A stretch of DNA of 64,000 nucleotides, from contig JABBOT010000002.1 in the NCBI GenBank assembly GCA_016165875.1, positions 41,718,811 through 41,782,810 of the forward strand, given 5' to 3'. This document shows, one piece after another, positions 46,401 through 54,739 of this stretch (position 1 is the stretch's first letter; each line of letters begins with the position of its first letter). The notes below the pieces were generated by a model. The model worked only from the letters and a program-made list of their open reading frames with translations. It searched no databases and was not told the DNA's origin. This DNA is from Acanthopleura granulata. Lineage: Eukaryota > Mollusca > Polyplacophora > Chitonida > Chitonidae. A program made the translations under genes and the position numbers.

Positions 46401-49400
46401 CCAACACTCACATGAGCCCTTTGCTTTGTTGATATATAGCCACGCATTCATCCAGTCTGAATACTGAAATAAGACGATTGTGTATGTTAATAAAGGCCAT
46501 GAAATTATGTCGACAATTCATACTGCAGTGTTATTTACTGTGCTAAAAAACGTATATTCTGAGCTTTCTACTGTTAGTTTGCCTCTAATTTAGAGTCCAT
46601 TACCCTGAATACTCTGTTATCACTTTTCCTGTAGGCCTATACCTGTGTTGTTTGGAAGCATCTTCTTGTCAAGTTACCAGTATTTATTTTTGCAGTCATT
46701 TTATCTTTACGTATTTTGATGTCCGATTACGTGTATGTATTTTGATAACTTGGCTGTGTGCGTTTTGCTTTCCGTTTACCCGGATACATTTTGGTAAACT
46801 TTCCTTATACATGCTAGTGTAGTGCAGTTTACTTGCATGGATTTTCTTGTCACCTTGTCTACATTTTCTTCTCACTTTACATGAATATTTTGTCTTGTAA
46901 ATTTACCTGCATGTATTTCCTTGTAAGTTTCGCTCATGTATTGTCTCGTAAGTTTACCTGTGTGCATTTTTTTGTCTGTTTATTTGGACATTTTCTCTGT
47001 ATGGATTTTCTTGTAATTATACTTGTATTTATTTTTGTCAATATACTTTTATGTATTTTCTTTTTAATTTGAATGTATTTATTTTCCTGTCAATTTACTG
47101 GCACAATTTATGTACATTTATTTTTTACTACTAAAACTGTATGTGTTTTCTTGTCATTTTACCTGTATGAGCTTCCTTGTCAGGTTACCTGTATATAATT
47201 TGTTGACATTTTATCTATATGTATTTTCTTGTCACTATATGTATTTTTGGTCACTTTATCTGTATGTATTTTCTTGTCATTTTACCAGCGTATATTTACT
47301 ATCATTTCACCCATGTGTTTTCTTGCCACTTTACGTGCATGGATTTTGTTGTCATGTATACTTACACCTTAAATAATATTCTCGCCATGTATGTATTTTA
47401 TTGTCAGCTTGCCTGTATTAACTTTCCTGTCCAGTTACCTGTATATTTCCTTGTCACTTTACATGTATATATTTTCTTCTTACTTTACCTGTATGTATTT
47501 TCTTGTCAATTTAACTGTGTACTCTTCTTGTTCAGTTACCAGTACATATTTTCTTGTCTGTTTACCTGCACATACAGAAATACATTCTGTATTTTCTTGC
47601 CATTATATGTGTATGTATTTTGTTGTCAGTTTGCCCGTATTTATTTTCCTGTCGAGTTACCTGTAAGTTTTCTCGTCACTTTACCCGTATGTGTTTTCTG
47701 CTCACTTTACCTGTAAGTTTTCTCTTGTCACTTTACCTACATGTATTTTTTTACCACTTAACCTGTATACATTTTGTTATCACTTTACCTGTATGTATTC
47801 TCTTGTCACTTTACCTGTATGTGTTCTCTTGTCACTTTATATATATGTATTCTCTTGTCACTTTACATGGATGTATTCTCTTGTCACTTTACCTGTTCAT
47901 ATTTTCTTGTCACTTTACCTGTGTGTATGGTCATCTCACTTTACCTGTATGTATTCTCTTGTTACTTTACCTGTATGTATTCTCTTGTCACTTTATCTAT
48001 ATGTATTCTCTTGTCACTTTACCTGTATGTATTGTCATGTCACTTTACCTGTATGTATTCTCTTGTCACTTTACCTGGATGTATTCTCTTGTCACTTTAC
48101 CTGTTCATATTTTCTTGTCACTTTACCTGTGTGTATGGTCATCTCACTTTACCTGTATGTATTCTCTTGTTACTTTACCTGTATGTATTCTCTTGTCACT
48201 TTATCTATATGTATGCTCTTGTCACTTTACCTGTATGTATTCTCTTGTCACTTTATATATATGTATTCTCTTGTCAATTTACCTGTATGTATTGTCATGT
48301 CACTTTACCTGTATGTATTCTCTTGTCACTTTATATATATGTATTCTCTTGTCACTTTACCTGTATGTATTCTCTTGTCACTTTACCTGTATGCATTCTC
48401 TTGTCACTTTACCTGTATGCATTCTCTTGTCACTTTACCTGTATGTGTTCTCTTGTCACTTTATATATATGTATTCTCTTGTCACTTTACCTGTATGTAT
48501 TCTCTTGTCATTTTACCTGTATGTGTTCTCTTGTCATTTTACCTGTATGTATTCTCTTGTCACTTTATATATATGTATTCTCTTGTCATTTTACCTGTGT
48601 GTATTCTCTTGCCACTTTACCTGTATATATTACCTTCATGTATTCTCTGGTCAGGTTGAGGACAAGTGCCTTTGAGTCCAGCTCGGAAGTTTCAGCTCCG
48701 GTCACGTGAGCCTCGTAGGCTTCCATCAACCATTCTGCCGTCATGTGACGGTAGTTCATACTCTCCCTGGCGGAGTTGGCAATGGCGAGAGCGTCGGTGG
48801 GAGTCAGTCTCCTGGCCGTGCTTCCTTTGACTCTGCCCTCCATCATGTCGTGTGTGGGAAGCCCGTATATGCTCTGCAGCCTGAGAATGGCGGTGATTGC
48901 CCCGCTCAAGTCTGAATCATTGGGCAATGGCTGACCGACAGCGTGTAGATAAGACTGAAACTCTGACCAGAGAAGAGACTTTCGAATGAATAAATGACTG
49001 CTTGCATGATTGAATTCAATATTAGTAATATTCCAGACAAACCTAAGACAATCGGATTAATGCAGAGCGTAGAATTCAAAAGTTTTCTGTAGTTCTAAAT
49101 TTTCTGGTGAATTTTTGAACACAAATTGTCAGTGTGCAGCACCGAATTTAACAATCTAAAGAGTTTTACATCAACCAGAATGAGGTATTTATCTATTTAA
49201 GTGTATAATCTTAGCTTTGTTGTACAACTATCATAATAACCATTTGTGTTGACTGTTCCCCTTGCAACCGTCTGGTTGAGACTCGATAAAGCCTTGATCA
49301 CGTGGTACGCTCCGATTGGATGTTCCGGAATGGAGAGACCGGTGTCAGGCGCAGTGTCCAGGAGAGAGGTCACCTCTCGACCAATGCTGCACACAAAAAC

Positions 49401-52400
49401 AGAAATCAGAAAACATAAACATAGGTAGCTCCGAAGCTGTTGTATCCATTACGCTCACAGCACTGAGCTACAGAAGCTGACATTGCAAAATCATAGAATG
49501 CGTTCAGAGATCTCCAAGATATTCAAATTTGAAGCCATGACCGTTACACTCTCCACTACTCGTTTATCTCGATGGTTTAGGTAGCACGAGTGACGTTGCG
49601 ATCGCTAACTCACCACAACACACAATAATCTAGTCGTGGCGAGGGTAACGGCCATGGCGTCAGATTTGGATGTTTACAATGGGGTATCGTGCTTTCAGAC
49701 TGACAGAGGGTAGATGAAGGTAAGACCACTGAGTTTGTGGTTTTCTATTTGCTGTGGTTCTGAACTATCGTCACAGCCCTGCTACATGTATCGAGAACAC
49801 AAGGCACAAGAACTCGGAATGTACTACAGGATTTTGCAGTGTCAGCCTCTGTAGGTCAGTGCTCTAAACGTAATATAGGCTGTTCAGGTTGTGAACATAT
49901 ACATATATATATATATATATATACAAATGTTATCATTATCTGAAACGTTCCATATGTGAAACTTTTCACATGTGCCACTTATAATCACCGTCCAGCCGAC
50001 TGTAGGGTGTACAAAGTTTAAGTCAACAGATTAATACGTTTCGGTACATGCAGCCAATTTCTACGTAATCATGGACCTTTGGTTTATACCTGGGCATCTC
50101 TACAGGCAGCCGTACACCAATCATCAACCATAATGGACGCTTCAGGAGGCGGATTCTCCATATTCTTTTTTTTCATTTGTTTGATTGGTGGTTTACGCCG
50201 TACTCGAGAATATTTCACTTAGCCTAGACGGAGGCCAGCATTATGGTGGGAGGAAATCGGGCAGAGCTCGGGGGAAACCCACGACCATCCGCAGGTTTCT
50301 GGTGGACCGTCCCACGTACAGCCGGAGAGGAAGCCAGTGTGAGCTAGGCTTCAACTTACAGCGTCCACATTGGTGGGAAGCTTCTACGACACAACGCTGC
50401 GCTAGAGTGCCAACCAACTGAGCATTCACGAAACAACGTGAACGTAACTACGATGGCAATAAGCTATAGACATTACGTAACGCTATGAGCGCTTTACGAA
50501 TCCAACCAAAATAGGAGCAACACCAATTTCAGAAACTAGGGGTTTGAAATGAGTCACTCTTTTGAAATCCCTAAAGAATTAAGAAAAGTATAGAAAGTAC
50601 CTGGTCGAGTCGATAAAATAATGTTATTTGAAAGATATCCACTGGGTGTGATCGATAAGACAGCTGCTGATGTGCGCGTGCCTTTTATATCCCCATTTTA
50701 ATGCCTTATATAATAGGAGTGGGTTACAGCATGATCTAGGGGCCTACGCTTTGCAGCATATAAATGTGTCAGTACCTGTGTTATTGCAGGACAGTCCGAC
50801 TATGGTTTCAATTCACGCTGCCTTTCTTTACGGCAAAATGATTCGGATTCGGTCACTGAAGGCAGTTTTTATCATTCTGTACAGGAGTCAATTGCGATTT
50901 GCTTTCAATTTGCTGCCAAACAAAAACACAACGTTCGGCTCGGCGATTCTGTGCTCATCACGATATAAGTTTCGTATCATACCTTCAAAGATTTAGTATT
51001 TTAATACTGAACAACAGAGCTATGTAAAAATCCGCTTTTAGGCACCTCATTAACTCAGCTCCATGTTGAGAGAGCCGTTCTTCGCCGATGTAGGCGTGTA
51101 AGGCCACAGGCATCGAGGTTCCCTACAGTGAAAGCCGCTCTTCGCGGCTGTAAACGTGTAAGGCCACAGGTATCTAGGTTCGCTACAGTGTGCATTTATG
51201 AGTTCATTATTAAATAAATACTGGTTTTATGAAAACATCAGTTTTGGTGCTAACATTAATTGAAACCTAATTTATATAGACATAGGGAACGATAGAGTGG
51301 GTGAGGGATTCACGCCCCTCCCCCCCAGCTAACAAGCACGTTTAAGTGAGAAGGCCTGACTATATTTTTGTGCCAGCATGCAGGTTTCCCTCGTGGATAA
51401 GAATCAATATATACTTTAACATATCACTGCGCCTACCTATCCGAACTGCTAGAATTAGCATAGTGGTGTTGTGTTTTATTTTGATATATTTTAACCAGGA
51501 CATATTTTTAGTGATTGGCAGAATGTGGTTGCACAGCTACATTTCCTGGCGGGTGAAAGTGTACAGTGTAGTCCCAGGCTATACTACTATTACCCAATCG
51601 TTACGCAGTACCATTATTCAGGGAGAGCTGTCCATTGTTGGAAGTAGACCAAAGTGTTATCAATTTAAACAAATACCTCTGTTTATTTTGGATTGTCACA
51701 CCATCACAACTGGCCAAAGTGACAGCCTGTTGCCCCTCCTCTCCTCAGTTGAAAACACGTTCTTGTACTGACATTTTTACAACTGGCCACATCGGCCATA
51801 ATTTGGTCAGCGGTAATGGAAACACGTTGTAACGATTCTCTTGGTAGTTTTATAATAAGCCTAACTGGTCTTTCCACCGAAACGCCCCAAAAGAGGTCGT
51901 ACACCCCAGAAAACCTTATTATTTATTGAAATACACCAAAATAGCTTTAAACGACAGATTTTTATTATAAAAGATCCTGGGCTCCACTTTTTGGAGGAAA
52001 TGATGTTTACTCCGGTGTAAATCGGCCGGTGTGATCAACAGTTGAAATAACGGTTATAATATTGAAATCGGTCTCCCTAGTAGACACCAATTTCGGTGGA
52101 CCCTAACTGGCCTCTGTAAATGGCCAGAGGCCAGAGCTGAGTCAGGCAGGTTGTGTAAATGCGCTGCAGTCCTTTATAGTGTGGTAATATTCAATTTAAT
52201 TGCGCGTGCTTCAATCTGGTTTTCAAAACGTCACAAGTAACGGTAACGATACCACGAGGGAAAGACTGATAAACTATTGAACTCGTTGTCACTAAATATT
52301 GAAGCTTTCTATCTAATACTACTTTTACTTTGCTTAGAAATTCTGTGAACTTTCATGACAATGTGCGGTGAAAGAAACAGGCCTAAATGGTTGAGGGATC

Positions 52401-54661
52401 GCTTATTGGAAGTAACTTATTCTCGGAATGGCGATTGAGCAGGATGTGAACCATTCTTGTAGTCTTTCATCCTAGAATTCCCAGGGTTCTTAGAAGTAGG
52501 ACAGTTCCATTGTTTTTTGGCAGCTTTGGTTTATGTTTGAGGTTTAACAGCTGATTTTTAAGGAAATCCAGGATACGTGTCTGGAGAAATACAAAATGCA
52601 AAACTTCATTTCCTGAAATACGATATACTTGTTGTTATCCTGTATGTACATGGTGCTATTTGTGACCATTGTAGTGTTAAGTGAATGAACACGCATGCGT
52701 GTCTTTGTTTTGTCCAATTACCCCGTGCCTCGTGATGGAGTTTCCCCGCGTGATTGTGATGCCGTGGTGAGACGCCATGAGGTAATGCCGCCTGGATGCC
52801 GAGTCACGAGCACAAATATTGACGACTTGATGCAGCAGCCTATGTACATGTAAATCAGCCCGCTCACGTTTACCACCATACTTCCGGGTTGAAGTTGTGA
52901 CGCCTCGTCAAGCGGCAATCAGGCGAGGAGGGAGGGTGGTCAGGGGAACCTTTCATGACGGATATACTCTGCTAGTAGCATCCCAAAGAAGCAGCCATAA
53001 ATAAGGTTTACTTATGTTTTAAACTGGACCTAGCGGTGCTAATCACCCAAATACTTGCTTCATGTGGGATTCGGAAAACTTGTCGTCATTGCGTTTCACA
53101 CTGTTTTTCTCAATTTTTAACTCAACGTTGGTAGATCGTCGGCCTCGAGGTCGGGAGATCCGGGATCAATCCCGAGTCATGTCATACCAAAGACTTTAAA
53201 AATAGCACTTGATACTGCCTCCCTTGGCGCTCGGCACTCAGAGAGGTTAGAACTGGAGACAGGATTGGTCGGCCCGGTGTCAGTATAATTTGTCTGGTGT
53301 CATCGGCATGAGGCTCCATTGGCGGTATTACTTTGACGGCGTGGACTCGCCCTCCCCGAAGGAGACACATCATATTTACATTCAAAGGACACCTCGTCGC
53401 CATATGACTGAAATATTGCTGAGTATGACGTCAAACCCCAAGCAAACATACATACATACATACATACATACATACATACATACATAATTCAGTCTTGGAA
53501 TTTCCATATGTGGAATTTCGCACGAAGTGTCTAAAGCCTTCAGATCTGCACTGGCCTATACAAACCTGCTATACATATTCCTATGTTTTGTTTATTTACT
53601 GATTGTTGCTTGACAATACACTCAACAGTTTTTGTCTTAAACGATCAGTTTTACGGCTGGAAAAACTCGGCACCTAGTTTAAACAACCAACCCAGGGCAA
53701 GTTAATTACGGACTTCCCCAGATGTGAAATATAAATATGCAGAGGCGGTCTGAAACACACGTGGTCTTAAACGTGGTCAAATGTTGTATTGATCTGTCCA
53801 CAACTATATATGGAGGCCAACCTTCACAGATTGGTGACGTTCTATCTGTTCTCCGATCATACATCGGCGAGGGAGATCAGACAAACTGAGGAATCTCACG
53901 GCCATGTTAAGAGCTGTAAACGCCGGAAAAGAGTTAAACGATAATTACTGCCAGAAATTTGTGTTCTCAATAATATATATTTATCGGTTTCGTCGACATA
54001 GATTCACATACGAGGACAAAAGATTTCCGCTGGAATAAAGCCTGCCTTACAACCATCTAACACCTGAGGCTTCAGCAGGTGCGCTCATCCACCCATAACT
54101 CTCACATCCATCGCATAAAGACAAAATTCTTGTTTTTGGAGATAAACAATAATGGAATAAATCAATGTCAAAATAAGATCATACCAAGACCCCAATAAAT
54201 TTAGAAAAAATAATGGCATGGCATATACGACTTTTGAGATGATCTATATGTTACAAGGAGACAAACGCGAAGACTAGCTGCAATGGGAATGTTTTTCGGC
54301 AGCGTTGTTAGTTAAGAAAAAAATATCATCTTAAATATATCTTTCGAAACTCTGATAGTTTCTTGAAAACTGACGTCGTGACTGTCTGTGTAGATGACAC
54401 ATATGCAAGCATATTGAGACCTTTGCAGTAAAGCTATAAAACTGGTAAGGATGCTACATGTAGCAACCGACATACTCACCTTCTTAACGCCTGCAGGCGG
54501 CCTTCCTCCTTGGCGATGTAGTCTTCCAGTTGTTGTAGGATACTGCCGGAAGAGGCAAATAAGCTCTGCAGCCTGGCGGTAGAGGTAAAGATCTCCCCGT
54601 ATACGAAAAGAGTGCAGCAGAACAGCAGTTCAGCGAGTGCGGGTAGGGAGCGTGTGCCCAT
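37340..54661 (-). CDS. P4HA: Prolyl 4-hydroxylase alpha subunit, copy B (13 exons, 540 aa)
   Basis: Same enzyme type as copy A, expected in the ER lumen with protein disulfide isomerase. Exons 1 to 13: 54480-54661, 49241-49386, 48634-48962, 46412-46463, 45837-45994, 45533-45697, 43290-43354, 42389-42503, 42180-42233, 39309-39383, 38453-38521, 38110-38206, 37340-37455. They sum to 1,623 nt in one frame. Exons 2, 4 and 6-12 have exactly the lengths found in copy A, and every intron phase agrees. Signal peptide about 1-22 (ending LFCCTLFVYG). Iron ligands H417, D419 (QYEPHVD) and H491 (IHAGCPV); K501 (GQKW) for 2-oxoglutarate. Conserved blocks include NYGIGGQYEPH, GGATVFP, AAFWYNL and WIREHGQEFRHGCG. 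The C-terminal tail is 10 residues or so longer than copy A and His/Pro-rich. No disabling change seen. Very secure. Confidence 0.95.
37775..38095. repeat. ~27-bp minisatellite in P4HA copy-B intron 12
   Basis: About a dozen units of the type GGAACCCTGTCTGGAAAGT, with variants CTCTCTGG and TTTGGGAACC. It begins about 15 bp past the exon 12 donor. The plus-strand open frames it creates (up to 117 codons) are not genes. Confidence 0.85.
38110..38206 (-). CDS. P4HA: P4HA copy B exon 12: distal His and 2-oxoglutarate Lys
   Basis: 97 nt with AAFWYNLRRSGESDPMTIHA and GCPVLLGQKW: H491 is the third iron ligand and K501 the 2-oxoglutarate lysine. Confidence 0.93.
38690..39235. repeat. 41-bp minisatellite in P4HA copy-B intron 10
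   Basis: About 13 units with GGTAGAATGTGGTCGAGAAG then CATTGGACAGACAAAACCTA. Variants alternate, and the distal units (38,690-38,800) are more diverged. Confidence 0.88.
39860..40050 (-). mobile_element. SINE, 5' two-thirds
   Basis: GCGGCCAGCATTATGGTGGG, AACCCACGACCATTCGCTGA, CCTTCCCACGTAAGACCAG, TTGAACTCACAGCGGCCGC and GCGCCCTAACCG are the SINE body and part of its tRNA-like head on the minus strand. The TTTATTT end is missing. Confidence 0.65.
41330..41392. repeat. A/C-rich low-complexity run
   Basis: AAACAAACAAACAAAC followed by AACAACAAC and A-rich sequence, possibly the tail of a lost retroelement. Confidence 0.7.
42180..42233 (-). CDS. P4HA: P4HA copy B exon 9: HxD iron-binding exon
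   Basis: 54 nt encoding VVNYGIGGQYEPHVDVYP, with H417 and D419 as iron ligands and the usual GGQYEPH spelling. Boundaries CTTTAG and CCC|GTAAGT. Confidence 0.93.
42765..43150. repeat. 51-bp minisatellite in P4HA copy-B intron 7
   Basis: About seven units with CGTCAACCACGATCGTCTCC, TACACACGACTAACACACC and GGAACTCTCTCC. Confidence 0.85.
43550..44030. repeat. Diverged ~50-60-bp tandem repeat in P4HA copy-B intron 6
   Basis: Recurring ACACAAGTTGTTTGTCGT, GTGAAGACAGACGAAG and GTGTCAGGTATCAGAC blocks at irregular spacing. Confidence 0.6.
44160..45215. repeat. Compound palindromic repeat with a ~384-bp tandem duplication, copy-B intron 6
   Basis: Two hairpins share arms of about 45 bp: ATTGCACAGTGA...TGAATACCATAAATATTG, and its inverse CAATATTTATGGTATTCA...CACTGTGCAAT, at 44,664-44,808 and 45,051-45,205. 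The preceding AAAATCATGAC segments at 44,629 and 45,013 place the duplication period near 384 bp. Each unit also holds several GACGTCA sites. 44,175-44,440 is a separate two-copy repeat with AGATATCACTG/GTGATATCTTCAC inverted words. The hairpins look like MITEs or foldback elements. Confidence 0.7.
45837..45994 (-). CDS. P4HA: P4HA copy B exon 5
   Basis: Encodes PHDEEVMSVLREIEGTLQRA onward to NYSALCRGDMDA, which holds the conserved LCRG cysteine. The acceptor is CTTGTAG. The start matches copy A (YPYDD), so the true exon begins here and not in the repeat array just upstream, which copies its first 40 nt. Confidence 0.88.
45995..46330 (-). repeat. 84/87-bp array copying the start of P4HA copy-B exon 5
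   Basis: The block over the real exon start (plus-strand CTCATCATGTGGGT) recurs at spacings of 84, 87 and 87 bp. On the gene strand each copy has about 40 nt of exon (PHDEEVMSVLR) and about 45 nt of the preceding intron. The copies lack the acceptor AG (TTGTAAAC in place of TTGTAGAC) and the intron stops, so all are open in the exon's frame for 101 codons with a 29-residue repeat. Confidence 0.85.
46800..48632 (-). repeat. 26-bp minisatellite derived from P4HA copy-B exon 3 and its donor
   Basis: About 70 units. On the gene strand each has AGAGAATACATACAG followed by GTAAAGTGACA; the exon end is AGAGAATACATGAAG followed by GTAA. Proximal units (47,760-48,632) are almost uniform; those below about 47,700 are diverged. 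Within the array an eight-unit block is duplicated exactly 208 bp apart (GTTCAT markers at 47,895 and 48,103). A TATATATA variant unit recurs several times. Confidence 0.92.
48634..48962 (-). CDS. P4HA: P4HA copy B exon 3: peptide-substrate-binding domain
   Basis: A 329-nt exon (three more than copy A). It holds SGAITAILRLQSIYGLPTHD and ends NLTREYMK before the donor AAG|GTAATA. The 26-bp array of intron 3 begins immediately after this donor and resembles the last 15 nt of the exon plus GTAA. Confidence 0.9.
49241..49386 (-). CDS. P4HA: P4HA copy B exon 2, with an unusual donor
   Basis: Encodes IGREVTSLLDTAPD...IPEHPIGAYHVIKALSSLNQ. Its 146-nt length and phase equal copy A exon 2. The donor implied by the frame is AATG|GTTATT, a weak match to the 5' splice consensus; I chose it because the homologous exon ends at exactly this point. 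Confidence 0.8.
50165..50430 (-). mobile_element. Near-complete tRNA-derived SINE
   Basis: Tail TTTGTTTGATTGGTGGTTTA, then CGCCGTACTCGAGAATATTT, GAGGCCAGCATTATGGTGGG, GGGGAAACCCACGACCATCC, GTCCCACGTACAGCCGGAG, and a head end GCTGCGCTAGAGTGCCAACC AACTGAGC (plus-strand spelling), the inverse of a tRNA A-box region. One of the fullest copies here. Confidence 0.8.
51060..51190. repeat. Two-copy direct repeat of about 63 bp
   Basis: AGCCGTTCTTCGCCGATGTA and AGCCGCTCTTCGCGGCTGTA each begin a unit that continues CGTGTAAGGCCACAGG and ends TACAGTG. Confidence 0.75.
53105..53487 (+). mobile_element. Second tRNA-derived SINE type, plus strand
   Basis: Head with ACTCAACGTTGGTAGATCG (A-box-like) and GGGATCAATCCCGAG (B-box-like), then a body ending TATGACTGAAATATTGCTGA, GTATGACGTCAAACC and a CATA-repeat tail. 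This tail block is one I associate with mollusc SINEs. Same orientation opposite to the TTTATTT-tailed family. Confidence 0.75.
53444..53487. repeat. (CATA)n microsatellite
   Basis: About ten ATAC/CATA units forming the tail of the SINE. Confidence 0.9.
53585..54470. other. P4HA copy-B intron 1, last part
   Basis: Begins with a short TTTATTTACTGATTGTTGCT SINE-tail remnant (53,588). Nothing else recognised before exon 1. Confidence 0.35.
54480..54661 (-). CDS. P4HA: P4HA copy B exon 1: signal peptide and start of N domain
   Basis: ATG at 54661. A hydrophobic stretch (LAELLFCCTLFVYG) is followed by EIFTSTARLQSLF, matching copy A EVFSSTARLEALF. Ends AGAAG|GTGAGT with two bases of a split codon, as in copy A. 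Confidence 0.9.
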
Positions 54662-54711
54662 GATGAGAAATGGTAGGAACTCTGAGAAGGATGGATCAGC
54701 CCAACTGTCAG

Positions 54712-54719
54712 TATAAATA
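54712..54719 (-). promoter_or_regulatory. Candidate TATA element of P4HA copy B
   Basis: Minus-strand TATTTATA about 51 nt before the ATG, at nearly the same distance as the TATA-like element of copy A. The implied leader is only some 20-30 nt. Confidence 0.35.
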
Positions 54720-54739
54720 TGGCGGCTTTAAGATGGACA

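Larger units (their letters stand above)
49400..53100. other. P4HA copy-B intron 1, first part
   Basis: Holds a short AT run near 49,905, a SINE at 50,165-50,430, a possible decayed MITE at 50,416-50,510 and a two-copy repeat at 51,060-51,190. The remainder shows no exon or repeat that I can name. Confidence 0.4.

Noticed and set aside
47554..48709. Open frames of 373, 322 and 311 codons on the plus strand
   Set aside because: They are one 26-bp repeat read in three frames. The unit has no stop on this strand and 26 is not a multiple of three, so all frames stay open. It lies in an intron of a minus-strand gene.
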